From Oscillospiraceae bacterium (GTDB taxonomy: Bacteria; Bacillota; Clostridia; Oscillospirales; Ruminococcaceae), in assembly GCA_017559185.1 (NCBI GenBank), contig JAFYSU010000014.1, forward strand, positions 1-64,000: a stretch of DNA of 64,000 nucleotides. The letters run 5' to 3'. The translations under genes and the position numbers were made by a program. Positions 1 through 9,075 of the stretch are shown here, piece after piece. The stretch's first letter is position 1; each line of letters begins with the position of its first letter. The notes under the pieces are model-generated. The model was given only the letters and a program-made list of their open reading frames with translations. It was not told the DNA's origin and made no database searches.

Positions 1-574
1 CCATGTCCATGGTTAGTATCATTATAGGGTCGAGTATGATGTTTGTTATGGTGCCAAGCATCATACCGAACATAGCGGCTTTTGCGCTGCCTTCGCTGCG
101 AACAATGTGCGAAAGAGCAGTGGAAAGCACAACAAACGGTGCACCAAAGGCAACATATGTAAGATAATCACGGGAAAAACCTACCGTTGCTTGGCTTACA
201 CCGATAAGACTTAAAATCTGCGGCATAAATACAAGAAATGCAGCAGTCATTAAAAAGCCTGTGAGAATTGAACCGTAAAAGCAAAAGCTGCTGGCGTATT
301 TTATCTTTTTTCTGTCGCCGGCACCCAAAAAACGGGATATTACCGAGCTGCCGCCGATGCCGTACATGTTTCCCAGTGCCATCATCAGCAAGAACACTGG
401 AGTTGTTAGTGATACAGCCGCTACCTGATTTACATCGCCTGTTTGACCGACAAAGAATGTGTCTGCCGTATTGTAGATAAGGTTTACCAGCATACTTAAA
501 ACGGTAGGAATGGCAAGGGTTGCTACAGCTTTGGGTACGGGCATGTCCTCGAATAAAACTTTTTTGTTATCCAA
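1..574 (-). CDS. MATE-family efflux transporter (C-terminus outside window)
   Basis: Integral membrane transporter of the MATE/NorM type, which exports drugs or metabolites in exchange for Na+ or H+. About 191 N-terminal residues are visible. Translation starts at a TTG with AAGGAGG nine bases upstream and reads a short hydrophilic tail, then the hydrophobic first half with the family-typical stretch around 'AIPTVLSMLVNLIYNTADT' and 'GIGGSSVISRFLGAGDRKK'. It lies 21 bases after the MarR gene and is probably co-transcribed with it, the usual MarR-plus-pump arrangement. The substrate cannot be told from sequence. The rest of the gene lies beyond base 1. Confidence 0.9.
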   Translation of the reverse strand, partial: MDNKKVLFEDMPVPKAVATLAIPTVLSMLVNLIYNTADTFFVGQTGDVNQVAAVSLTTPVFLLMMALGNMYGIGGSSVISRFLGAGDRKKIKYASSFCFYGSILTGFLMTAAFLVFMPQILSLIGVSQATVGFSRDYLTYVAFGAPFVVLSTALSHIVRSEGSAKAAMFGMMLGTITNIILDPIMILTMDM

Positions 575-595
575 TTTTTTAAACCTCCTTAAAAA

Positions 596-1024
596 TCAAT
601 CTGTATCCGATGAAATGTTGCAAAGTACAATATCCAAAAGCCTGTGAAGTGTGGCTGTTTCCTCTTCGGACAAGCCGGAGGTCAGTTTTTTTTCCAGTTC
701 TGCCTTGTGATGCTCGGAACATGCGGTTATTTTATCGGAATTAAGCAAGTGAATGTTTTTGCGGCGCATGTCTTCCTTATCGGGAACAATGGAGATGAGA
801 CCTTTTTGTTCCATTCGCTTTAGAATACCTGTAACCGTAGGGTGAGCCAAATGAAGTGCCTGCTCTAAATCACGTGCAATAACATTTTCGTTTGGATGAA
901 GTCTAAGGTAATCGGTTATTATTACCTGTGACAATGTTAAGCCTTGTTTTGCAAGCTCGTTGTTTGCGTTGGCGGCAATGGAATCGTGTATGTTTTTGAA
1001 TTTCAACGCTAAAGGACGTTCCAA
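596..1024 (-). CDS. MarR-family transcriptional regulator
   Basis: A 142-residue winged-helix regulator, close to the usual MarR length. The DNA-binding region spans roughly residues 30-95, with 'LHLAHPTVTGILKRMEQKG' as recognition helix and the basic wing 'PDKEDMRRKNIHL'. MarR proteins bind palindromes as dimers and release DNA when a ligand binds. The start is a TTG with AGGAGG (1034-1039) about nine bases before it. The next gene downstream is a MATE pump, so the likely job is control of its own promoter and of the pump. A perfect 10-bp palindrome sits just after the promoter -10 box. The ligand is unknown. Confidence 0.93.
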   Translation of the reverse strand: MERPLALKFKNIHDSIAANANNELAKQGLTLSQVIITDYLRLHPNENVIARDLEQALHLAHPTVTGILKRMEQKGLISIVPDKEDMRRKNIHLLNSDKITACSEHHKAELEKKLTSGLSEEETATLHRLLDIVLCNISSDTD

Positions 1025-1053
1025 CAGTGTTCGCCTCCTATTGTTGTGATGTG

Positions 1054-1094
1054 TAGCATGCTATATATTATACGGCGCATTTAAAACTTGTCAA
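1054..1094 (-). promoter_or_regulatory. Promoter and putative MarR operator
   Basis: On the minus strand a consensus -35 TTGACA (1094-1089) and -10 TATAAT (1072-1067) are 16 bases apart. The perfect palindrome TAGCATGCTA (1054-1063) covers the expected transcription start, a position where a bound MarR dimer would block transcription. The promoter boxes are seen; the operator role is inferred. Confidence 0.75.
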
Positions 1095-1098
1095 GAAT

Positions 1099-1130
1099 CC
1101 CCGCTGTTCATATTATCGTGAACAGCGGGG
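1099..1130 (-). terminator. Hairpin after the esterase gene
   Basis: A 12-bp perfect stem (1099-1110 with 1119-1130) and 8-base loop begin six bases after the esterase stop codon. The following minus-strand tract is only ATTCTTG, so termination may be weak. It directly abuts the -35 box of the MarR promoter. Confidence 0.6.
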
Positions 1131-1136
1131 GTTGAC

Positions 1137-1934
1137 TTATGATTTGTTAAGTTGGAAAACTGGCAAAGGCTTGTGCGGAGGAATTTCGCCCCACAAATGC
1201 TCACAGGCTTTAAAAAGGCTTTTTATCCAAAACCGCCATTCATGAGCGCCGCTCCATTCTTCGTAGGTGAAATCAAGCCCAAGTGAGGCAAGGTGCTTTT
1301 GCAGCTTAACATTTCCTTCGTAAAGAAAATCCTCTGTTCCGCAGGTCATGTAAAATTTTGTTTTAGGAATACCGGCTTTAACACATTTGTCAGAAATATT
1401 GTAAAGGCAGTTTTCGGCAAGATGCTCCAACTGCATACCCCAAATTGCCTGATACTCTTTGTAGTATGGTTTTCCAAAACCGTTTACCCATTCGGCAACA
1501 TCACAAACTGAAGAAAATGCGCAGCATCCGGCATAACGTTCAGGTAAGCTTAAAGCGCATTTTAATGCACCGTAACCGCCCATGGACATACCAAAAACAT
1601 AGCTTTTTTGGGGTTCAAGTGATAATCCGAAATATTTGTTGCAAAGCAGGGGGAGTTCTTGGGTGATGTAGGTGAAGTAATCAAGTCCAAACTCCATATC
1701 GGTGTAAAAGCTTCGTTCCACCTGCGGAAGAACAAAAATGATTTTGTACAGGTCGCAAAGGGTGGTAAGCGGTGCTTTGTCGTGCCAGTCGGAATTGTTT
1801 TCGCTTAAACCGTGAAGAAGATAAACCACAGGAAGCTCGCAAAGATTACCTTCAAAGCGCTTGGGGGTTAATACGGTGAGCGATGTATTCATATTTAATG
1901 TGTTTGAAAGTACAGTTCCTGTAAAGGTTGCCAT
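1137..1934 (-). CDS. Alpha/beta-hydrolase esterase (tributyrin esterase / esterase D type)
   Basis: A 265-residue soluble serine esterase of the esterase D / putative tributyrin esterase family. The oxyanion region 'YLLHGLSENN' lies near residue 38, the nucleophile elbow 'GMSMGG' puts the catalytic serine at about residue 117, and the likely acid and base are in 'CGTEDF' (about 203) and 'GAHEW' (about 232). No signal peptide is seen, so it acts in the cytoplasm on small acyl or acetyl esters; the natural substrate is unknown. The ATG follows TAGGAGG. The DUF218 gene lies 23 bases upstream, so the two are probably co-transcribed. Confidence 0.9.
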   Translation of the reverse strand: MATFTGTVLSNTLNMNTSLTVLTPKRFEGNLCELPVVYLLHGLSENNSDWHDKAPLTTLCDLYKIIFVLPQVERSFYTDMEFGLDYFTYITQELPLLCNKYFGLSLEPQKSYVFGMSMGGYGALKCALSLPERYAGCCAFSSVCDVAEWVNGFGKPYYKEYQAIWGMQLEHLAENCLYNISDKCVKAGIPKTKFYMTCGTEDFLYEGNVKLQKHLASLGLDFTYEEWSGAHEWRFWIKSLFKACEHLWGEIPPHKPLPVFQLNKS

Positions 1935-1957
1935 TGTTTTAAACCTCCTAATTTATG

Positions 1958-2707
1958 TCAGACTAAAAACAAAGCTTGTAGTACTGCGAAGAATTCGCGT
2001 ACAGAATATACCATAGCCAAAGCAGGCGGAGTAAAACCAGAAACAGCGTTTATTTTTGAAAAGCCTGCCTGCTTGGCGTAGATGTATGCTCGGAATTGGT
2101 GAAAACCGTCGGTGGATATTACTGCGTGGTCGGAAAGATTGTAATTACGGATTTTCTGCATTGAATAATGCAGGTTTTGCCTTGTGTTTTTTGAACTGTT
2201 TTCAGTGTAAATTCTATTTTGGGACACACCTTGTCTTAACAGATAATTTTGCATTGCCTCAGCTTCGCTGATAATGTTGTTTTCACCCACACCGCCCGAT
2301 ACAACACACATAGCCTGCGGATTTTTTTGAAGATATGCGGCAGCGGTGTCCAAACGGCGTTTAAGCATTGGGGAGGGTTCGTCCCCGTCAAGCTGGCAGC
2401 CAAGTACAATTACAGTTGTGGGAATGTCTTGTGGCGGAGGGTTGAAGCGGGCGAACGCAACCGATAATGCGCCGTGGCATATGCAAACGGCAAAAAAGCA
2501 TATTGTCAGCACTGATGTCAATTTTTCTGCCCACCTTTCGGGTTTTATTTTTTTCGGCAAAAAATTCTTGTGAGCAAGGTATAAAATAAAATACAGCGCA
2601 CCAACTGCAAGCAGTGTAAAGGTTCCGCTGTTTAGTATTCCTGTGCTTGCTGCGGTGAATGCACAGCAAAGTGAAATCATGCTTATGGTTAGTGTAAGCG
2701 CAGCCAA
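1958..2707 (-). CDS. YdcF/SanA-like DUF218 membrane protein
   Basis: About 249 residues. The N-terminal part is three or so hydrophobic segments; from about residue 95 comes a DUF218 domain with 'VIVLGCQLDGDEPSPMLKRR', 'VSGGVGENN' and 'ENSSKNTRQN'. Members (YdcF, SanA, ElyC) are linked to envelope functions, but their biochemistry is poorly defined. I chose the TTG at 2707 because AAAAGGAG lies at the right distance; an in-frame TTG at 2740 would add 11 residues but has no ribosome site. It is probably the first gene of a transcript with the esterase. Confidence 0.85.
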   Translation of the reverse strand: MAALTLTISMISLCCAFTAASTGILNSGTFTLLAVGALYFILYLAHKNFLPKKIKPERWAEKLTSVLTICFFAVCICHGALSVAFARFNPPPQDIPTTVIVLGCQLDGDEPSPMLKRRLDTAAAYLQKNPQAMCVVSGGVGENNIISEAEAMQNYLLRQGVSQNRIYTENSSKNTRQNLHYSMQKIRNYNLSDHAVISTDGFHQFRAYIYAKQAGFSKINAVSGFTPPALAMVYSVREFFAVLQALFLV

Positions 2708-2747
2708 AAGGTCACTCCTTTTAAATGTGACTTGATACAATAAGAAT

Positions 2748-2756
2748 AGTATACCA
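2748..2756 (-). promoter_or_regulatory. Extended -10 promoter for the DUF218 gene
   Basis: The minus strand reads TGGTATACT, an extended -10 box (TGn followed by TATACT). No good -35 is visible. The spacing to the chosen start fits a short leader. Confidence 0.45.
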
Positions 2757-2871
2757 TAATTCTTGCCGATTATAGTGATGGCTTAAGGAAAAATATGGTG
2801 TGAATGGGAGGGAAGATTTTAATAAAATGTTAATTGTTATATAACTACAGGAAAAACTTTGTATATCCCCC

Positions 2872-2899
2872 TTGATTTTTGGGGAAAATAGGGTACAAT
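2872..2899 (+). promoter_or_regulatory. groESL promoter
   Basis: TTGATT (2872-2877) and TACAAT (2894-2899) are separated by 16 bases. The predicted transcript start falls at the beginning of the CIRCE element. Confidence 0.8.
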
Positions 2900-2902
2900 A
2901 TA

Positions 2903-2933
2903 TTTTGGCACTCGGAAGTTGCGAGTGCCAAAA
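2903..2933 (+). promoter_or_regulatory. CIRCE heat-shock operator (HrcA binding site)
   Basis: Perfect inverted repeat TTTTGGCACTC - nine bases - GAGTGCCAAAA. The core matches the known CIRCE plan TTAGCACTC-N9-GAGTGCTAA except for a symmetric change in each arm. HrcA binds this site to repress groESL until heat stress. hrcA itself is not in the window. Confidence 0.97.
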
Positions 2934-2970
2934 TGAGTAAATGTTTTCGACTGTATAGGAGGAATTTATA

Positions 2971-3258
2971 ATGAATATCAGACCATTGGCTGACAGAGTT
3001 GTACTGAAAATGTCCGAACCTGAGGAAAAAACACAGGGCGGTATTATCTTGGCAGCTTCCAGTCAGGAAAAACCACAAACTGCAACTGTTGTAGCGGTTG
3101 GTCCTGGAAATGTTTACGAAGGCAAAACCGAACCTATGTATGTTAAGGTTGGGGATGTAGTTCTGATTAATAAATACGGCGGACAGGAAATTACAATGGG
3201 TGATGAAAAGCTCACAATCGTTCGTCAGTCCGATATTTTGGGTATAATTGAAGACTAA
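2971..3258 (+). CDS. groES: Co-chaperonin GroES
   Basis: A 95-residue cytoplasmic co-chaperonin; its heptameric ring caps GroEL. It begins 'MNIRPLADRVVLK', has the mobile loop 'EEKTQGGIILAASSQEKPQ' around residues 17-35, and ends 'VRQSDILGIIED', all typical. The ATG follows AGGAGG. It lies 34 bases before groEL in a two-gene operon under CIRCE control. Confidence 0.98.
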   Translation: MNIRPLADRVVLKMSEPEEKTQGGIILAASSQEKPQTATVVAVGPGNVYEGKTEPMYVKVGDVVLINKYGGQEITMGDEKLTIVRQSDILGIIED

Positions 3259-3286
3259 GAAAAAGCACTGATAATTTTGGAGGTAA

Positions 3287-4909
<1,623 letters not shown>

Positions 4910-4926
4910 TTTAAAGTTAACAGTAA

Positions 4927-4956
4927 AAGCTCCGCATTGTTGTGCGGAGCTTTTTT
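4927..4956 (+). terminator. Terminator after groEL
   Basis: Ten-bp stem AAGCTCCGCA / TGCGGAGCTT with a 6-base loop, running into TTTTTT. Confidence 0.93.
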
Positions 4957-5064
4957 GTACGGTTTATGGGACTGCAAGCAATGTATACTTTAAATAAAGG
5001 CGATAGTTAAATGAAAAATAAAGCTGTCGCCTTGATAAATGTACAAAGATTGCGAGTGAACTGA

Positions 5065-5193
5065 ATGCAGGAATATATTTTGAAAAATGTAAATGGTCAC
5101 ATTGAGGTTTATGATGAAAACGGTAGATTTTGTTTTTCGGGAGATAACGAAAGGGAAGTGCTGGAGGATTTGCGTGAAATAACAAACTGTTAA
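5065..5193 (+). CDS. Small protein of 42 residues, function unknown
   Basis: The gene reads M-Q-E-Y-I-L-K-N, then 'HIEVYDENGRFCFSGDN', then 'EREVLEDLREITNC'. It is acidic, has no membrane segment and looks like a small beta-hairpin plus helix. An in-frame TGA lies immediately before the ATG, which fixes the start, but the ribosome site is weak (only GAG upstream). It sits alone between the groEL terminator and the zinc-ribbon membrane protein. I do not recognise the family with certainty; the coding call rests on its protein-like composition. Confidence 0.55.
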   Translation: MQEYILKNVNGHIEVYDENGRFCFSGDNEREVLEDLREITNC

Positions 5194-5281
5194 CATATTA
5201 AAGGTGGAATTGCAGACGGGTTTGTGGTAGTATAAATTGAAATGTTGGTTGGCCGTAAGTTGTACGGCAGGGAGGAAAAAA

Positions 5282-6841
5282 ATGGTCCGTTGCAAATCTT
5301 GTGAAAAACAGCTTCAGGAAGACTTTAATGTATGTCCGTACTGTGGCTGTCCAACAGATAAATTATTAAGCGAAGCTGCTGAGCTGCCGGAAGGCGACTT
5401 GATAGAAAAAGAACTTGTGGAAATTGCGGCTTCGGCAGAACAGATGCTGCGTGTTATGGAAACGCCGGAACAGGAACGCTTGAATAAAGCACAAAACGGT
5501 ATTCTTGCACAGCCTTTGCTCAATGCAGGCGGCCGTGAGTTCGGAAGTGAACAGGAAGGCCCGATACATCGTCAGGAAAAGCAAGCTGAAGAAGCACGAG
5601 CAGCTTTAAAGACTTCCGGTTCCAAAAGCGAAATGAAAGCACTGCTAAACAGACAGAATATAATAATGGGGATGCTTTCGCTTACGGTTTGCATTTGTAT
5701 TGCTGTTATTGTAGTTTTCGGGGATATAAAGAAGCCGGAAAATCAGCTTGGTCTTGGCCGTGATTATATGGCGGCAGGACAGCTTGAAAAGGCAGAGGAC
5801 TCCTTCGAAACAGTGCTTAAACAGGACGAAAACAACCTTGAAGCAATAAAAAATCTTATTGAAATTAAAACAAAGCTTAACGAAAACGGCTCGCACAGCA
5901 GGGAAATTATTGAACTTATAAACCGTTTGGAAGACTTTACGGCAGACACCCAAGAAATTAAAAATTTGGATTACCGCCGAATTCAGCTTTACATTGAGCT
6001 TGGTGACAAGCACAATGCCGAAAAACTGCTGAAAAAGTATATTGAGCTGCCTGTGTTTACCCTTGAAAGCGGAACATATTCCGAAGACACTCTTTTTGAA
6101 ATAACAGCAAACAGCGGTACGATTTACTACACTGTGGATAAGGAAAAAACACCTGCCGTTTATACTGGGCCAATAATGCTCAAATCCGGAAGCCGCCGTG
6201 TGCAGGCTTGGGTTGAGGATGAAAACGGACTCAGCGGTGAAAAAGCGGAAGTGTTTTATTATGTTACTGCTAAAGCAGTGAACAAGGGTGTGAATGAACT
6301 TAAAGCGGAAAGCTTTCTTGCAGACACAATAACAAGAAATGTACTTCCCGAATTTTCAAGTCCCACAGGAACTGTTGTGGAGAAAATGGCAGACGACCTG
6401 TTTGCATTTATACTTGAACAGGGAGATGGCAACAGCGAGAATATTGTGATTTCGTCTGCACAGGCAGATGAAGCGGTAACTCGTATTTACGGCGATAAAA
6501 TGAAAATAAATCACCGTTCTGCCGGAAACTGGGTATACGATGAAAAAGCATTAACATACACTCCAAAAGGTGAACTTCCGCAGCCAGATGTAAAGATAGG
6601 TGTTATTTCGGCTCAGGAAGATACTGCAAAGGACTCCGGTGCTGTGCTTACGGTTCAGGCTGTAATGTATACTGTTGATGAATCTTTGAACATCTGCCAC
6701 CCTGTTACAGGTGAAGCAGCGGGCAAATACGAAACCGATGAACCAACCGAACTCAGCAGCAGTCTTCTTGGTGCTGTAATAACTCTCGGAATAAGAGATA
6801 ACGGAGAGCTGTTTTTTGTTTCCTGTGATTACATTGAATAA
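5282..6841 (+). CDS. Zinc-ribbon / TPR / chitobiase-C-like membrane protein
   Basis: About 519 residues, no single known function. Visible parts in order: an N-terminal zinc ribbon with Cys at about 4, 7, 18 and 21 (CKSC...CPYC); an acidic linker; one membrane helix at about 127-149; TPR-like helices at about 155-255 ('GRDYMAAGQLEKAEDSFETV'); a chitobiase/hexosaminidase C-terminal-type beta domain at about 260-340 ('FEITANSGTIYYTVD', 'VQAWVEDENG'); and an unassigned 180-residue C-terminus. Topology is probably zinc ribbon inside, the rest outside. The ATG at 5282 follows GGAGG six bases upstream; the frame extends to 5237 without a ribosome site. Confidence 0.8.
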   Translation: MVRCKSCEKQLQEDFNVCPYCGCPTDKLLSEAAELPEGDLIEKELVEIAASAEQMLRVMETPEQERLNKAQNGILAQPLLNAGGREFGSEQEGPIHRQEKQAEEARAALKTSGSKSEMKALLNRQNIIMGMLSLTVCICIAVIVVFGDIKKPENQLGLGRDYMAAGQLEKAEDSFETVLKQDENNLEAIKNLIEIKTKLNENGSHSREIIELINRLEDFTADTQEIKNLDYRRIQLYIELGDKHNAEKLLKKYIELPVFTLESGTYSEDTLFEITANSGTIYYTVDKEKTPAVYTGPIMLKSGSRRVQAWVEDENGLSGEKAEVFYYVTAKAVNKGVNELKAESFLADTITRNVLPEFSSPTGTVVEKMADDLFAFILEQGDGNSENIVISSAQADEAVTRIYGDKMKINHRSAGNWVYDEKALTYTPKGELPQPDVKIGVISAQEDTAKDSGAVLTVQAVMYTVDESLNICHPVTGEAAGKYETDEPTELSSSLLGAVITLGIRDNGELFFVSCDYIE

Positions 6842-6933
6842 TTCCATTTTTGCGGATGTTTGAAAATTGGCTTGCACACAGGACGGCGGTATGATTTCCG
6901 TTGAAAATTATCCATTACGGGAGTGCGTTTTGA

Positions 6934-7260
6934 ATGAAAGACATTTTGGGAAAGCTAAAAGCATCGTATATACCTATGACGGAGGCGACATTTCTTGTGT
7001 TGGCATCGTTCAGAGCCGAAAGATACGGTTATGCCGCGGCGCAGGCTGTTTCGCAGATGACCGGCGGACGGGTAAAGCTTGGTACGGGTACAGTGTATAC
7101 AATAATCTCAAAATTGCTTAAAGACAAAATGATAGAGGTTGTCAAGGAAGATGACAGAAGAAAAATTTACCGAATAACTGCACTGGGCGAACTGGTGCTT
7201 AAAGAGGAAGCAAAGCGTTTGACAGAGCTTTCGCTTATTGCGGGGGATATTTTACGGTAA
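6934..7260 (+). CDS. PadR-family transcriptional regulator
   Basis: A 108-residue winged-helix protein. It shows the PadR pattern 'TFLVLASFRAERYGYAAAQAV', 'TGTVYTIISKLLKDKMIEVV' and the wing 'DDRRKIYRITALGELVLKEE'. Such proteins are usually local repressors, often of membrane-protein or transporter genes. It lies 92 bases after the zinc-ribbon membrane protein and 32 before the NfeD gene, both on the same strand, so either could be its target. It lacks the long C-terminal helical domain of large PadR proteins. Confidence 0.9.
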   Translation: MKDILGKLKASYIPMTEATFLVLASFRAERYGYAAAQAVSQMTGGRVKLGTGTVYTIISKLLKDKMIEVVKEDDRRKIYRITALGELVLKEEAKRLTELSLIAGDILR

Positions 7261-7292
7261 TATAAATAAAAACGGAAGGAGTTGACTGCTTA

Positions 7293-7736
7293 ATGTTTTC
7301 GTTTGAAAGCATAGCTCCGTTTGCATGGCTTGCGGCAGCGGTGATTTTGGGTGCTGCGGAAGCTGCAACGGTTTCGCTTGTAGCTATCTGGTTTGCTGCG
7401 GGTGCAGTAGTGGCAATATTACCTGCTCTTTTAGGGGCAAGTGTGTGGACACAGCTTGCTGTTTTTGTTTTGGTTTCGGTGTGCATGCTTATTTTAACCA
7501 GACCGCTGGTTAAAAACAGACTTAACAATCGCACCGTTAAAACAAATGCAGACAGCAGCATTGGGAAAACCGCTGTGGTTATAAGTGACATTGACCCGTT
7601 AACAGGTACGGGCAGGGTAAGCCTTTCGGGTTTGGATTGGGCGGCAAAAAGCTGTGATAACGAACCGCTTAAAAAAGGCGAAAAAGTTGTAGTTAAGGAG
7701 ATACAGGGTGTTACACTTTTGGTGGAACGACTGTAA
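7293..7736 (+). CDS. NfeD-like membrane protein
   Basis: A 147-residue protein with about three membrane helices in the first 75 residues and a C-terminal OB-fold-like domain ('GKTAVVISDIDPLTGTGRVSLSGLDW'). It is the short NfeD type without a protease domain. NfeD genes usually pair with SPFH/stomatin genes, and that partner follows 35 bases downstream. The pair is thought to organise or control quality of membrane proteins. The ATG is preceded by GGAAGGAG. Confidence 0.92.
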   Translation: MFSFESIAPFAWLAAAVILGAAEAATVSLVAIWFAAGAVVAILPALLGASVWTQLAVFVLVSVCMLILTRPLVKNRLNNRTVKTNADSSIGKTAVVISDIDPLTGTGRVSLSGLDWAAKSCDNEPLKKGEKVVVKEIQGVTLLVERL

Positions 7737-7771
7737 ACACAAATAAAATTATTTTTGGAGGCGTTTGTACA

Positions 7772-8716
7772 ATGTCGGGCTTGTCTATATTTTTCATACT
7801 CATAATACTGATTTTGGTGCTGTTGGTACGCAATATTCAAATGGTTCCGCAGGCAATGGTTTATGTTGTTGAGCGTTTGGGGGCTTATCACGAAACATGG
7901 GAAACCGGTCTGCACTTCAAAATACCGTTTATTGACCGTGTAGCAAAGCGTGTTTCCATAAAGGAACAGGTAGTGGATTTTAAACCGCAGCCTGTTATTA
8001 CCAAAGACAATGTTACAATGCAGATTGATACCGTAGTGTTCTTCCAAGTAACAGATGCAAAGCTGTTTGCCTACGGCGTTGAAAGACCGCTTTCCGCAAT
8101 CGAAAATCTTACAGCTACTACTCTTAGAAACATAATTGGTGAACTTGAGCTTGACTCAACTCTTACATCGCGTGATGTAATAAACACCAAAATAACCACT
8201 ATTCTTGACCAAGCAACCGACAAATGGGGCATAAAGGTAAACCGTGTAGAACTCAAAAACATTATTCCTCCTGCCGAAATTCAGGATGCAATGGAAAAAC
8301 AAATGAAGGCTGAACGCCAAAGACGCGAATCCATACTTCAGGCAGAGGGTGAAAAACACAGCCAAATTCTTGTTGCCGAAGGTGAAAAACAAGCTGCAAT
8401 ACTCCGCGCCGAAGCGGAAAAAGAATCAGCAATTCTTCGTGCAGATGCAGTAAGGGAACAAAAAATACGCGAAGCGCAGGGTGAAGCCGAAGCTATCATG
8501 CTGGTTCAAAAGGCACTTGCAGACTCCATTACAATGCTTAACCAAGCAGCACCAAGCGATAAGGTGTTGACCATTAAAAGTCTTGAAGCTGTGGAAAAAA
8601 TGGCTGACGGCCGTGCAACAAAAATTATTGTGCCAAGTAACCTGCAAGGCATAGCTACCTTGGCAGCAACATTTAAAGAAGTTGCCGACTCAAGCAGCGA
8701 TTTACAGGTAAAATAA
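7772..8716 (+). CDS. SPFH/stomatin-like protein (QmcA type)
   Basis: A 314-residue membrane-anchored scaffold protein. One N-terminal membrane helix (about residues 3-22) is followed by the SPFH domain ('QAMVYVVERLGAYHETWETGLHF', given here as start 'QAMVYVVERLGAY') to about 190, then a long charged helical region rich in Ala and Glu that repeats 'AEGEKQAAILRAEAEKESAI'-like segments (about 190-260) and drives oligomerisation. It acts with the NfeD partner just upstream. GGAGG precedes the ATG by about eight bases. Confidence 0.94.
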   Translation: MSGLSIFFILIILILVLLVRNIQMVPQAMVYVVERLGAYHETWETGLHFKIPFIDRVAKRVSIKEQVVDFKPQPVITKDNVTMQIDTVVFFQVTDAKLFAYGVERPLSAIENLTATTLRNIIGELELDSTLTSRDVINTKITTILDQATDKWGIKVNRVELKNIIPPAEIQDAMEKQMKAERQRRESILQAEGEKHSQILVAEGEKQAAILRAEAEKESAILRADAVREQKIREAQGEAEAIMLVQKALADSITMLNQAAPSDKVLTIKSLEAVEKMADGRATKIIVPSNLQGIATLAATFKEVADSSSDLQVK

Positions 8717-8718
8717 AC

Positions 8719-8735
8719 GATAAGTAATACTTATC
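8719..8735 (+). repeat. 17-bp palindrome after the SPFH gene
   Basis: GATAAGTA-A-TACTTATC, perfect arms of 8, three bases after the SPFH stop. Role unknown; it could stabilise the 3' end or serve as an operator. Confidence 0.4.
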
Positions 8736-8750
8736 ACTATGTTATATAAA

Positions 8751-8794
8751 TTGGGACAGGTGAAATGATACGATTTTACCTGTCCCAACGATTT
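8751..8794 (+). terminator. Hairpin after the SPFH gene
   Basis: A 15-bp stem (8751-8765 with 8774-8788, one G-U pair, 11 outer pairs perfect) followed by CGATTTTTG. It is probably the terminator of the PadR-NfeD-SPFH unit. Confidence 0.7.
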
Positions 8795-8817
8795 TTGAAC
8801 TATCTTTTTTTGTGGGA

Positions 8818-8844
8818 TTGCATTTTCATACCAGTTGTTATAAA
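8818..8844 (+). promoter_or_regulatory. Candidate promoter of the purine operon
   Basis: TTGCAT (8818-8823) and an extended -10 TGT-TATAAA (8836-8844), only 15 bases between hexamers. It would give a leader of about 225 bases before purE. Confidence 0.4.
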
Positions 8845-8903
8845 ATAGAATGCATAAGATAAAATTACTCTAATGCTGTATTTGTGCGAACGGAGGAAAG
8901 CAA

Positions 8904-9002
8904 ATGTTTGTTGTCTTGCGGAAAACACAAATGAATATCTCTTGCATGGCTAATGCAAAAAAACAGCTTCACCAAGGGATAATTGCAGTTAATATGGGAT
9001 AA
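8904..9002 (+). CDS. 32-codon leader ORF before purE
   Basis: ATG with a strong GGAGG seven bases upstream opens a 32-residue frame beginning M-F-V-V-L-R-K-T and ending A-V-N-M-G, stop TAA at 9000-9002. Eight bases later a terminator hairpin begins, and purE starts 73 bases after the stop. This is the geometry of a leader peptide with attenuation, but no run of a regulatory codon is seen. It could also be chance overlap with a structured RNA leader: arms ATTTGTG (8879-8885) and CACAAAT (8927-8933), and the hairpin TTGCAT / ATGCAA inside the ORF. Confidence 0.45.
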   Translation: MFVVLRKTQMNISCMANAKKQLHQGIIAVNMG

Positions 9003-9009
9003 GTGCGCA

Positions 9010-9045
9010 GGTTGTGGCAGGGTTAAAATTGCCGCAGCCTTTTTT
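9010..9045 (+). terminator. Terminator hairpin in the purE leader
   Basis: Stem GGTTGTGGCA (9010-9019) with TGCCGCAGCC (9030-9039), two G-U pairs, then six Ts. Being 31 bases before the purE start, it should stop transcription before the operon unless relieved, so it is a likely attenuator. I could not recognise a known purine, ZTP or THF aptamer upstream. Confidence 0.75.
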
Positions 9046-9075
9046 ACTTGTGTTAAAAAGGAGCTGAAGTTAGCT

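Noticed and set aside
268-480. 70-residue plus-strand frame at the window start
   Set aside because: Lies antisense within the MATE gene, which has a clear ribosome site and family sequence.
1445-1666. Short plus-strand frames inside the esterase and DUF218 genes
   Set aside because: Antisense to well-supported genes, with no ribosome sites.
8850-9010. Guanine, ZTP or THF riboswitch before purE
   Set aside because: None of the conserved core strings could be found by eye; only the terminator part is clear. A covariance-model search would decide.
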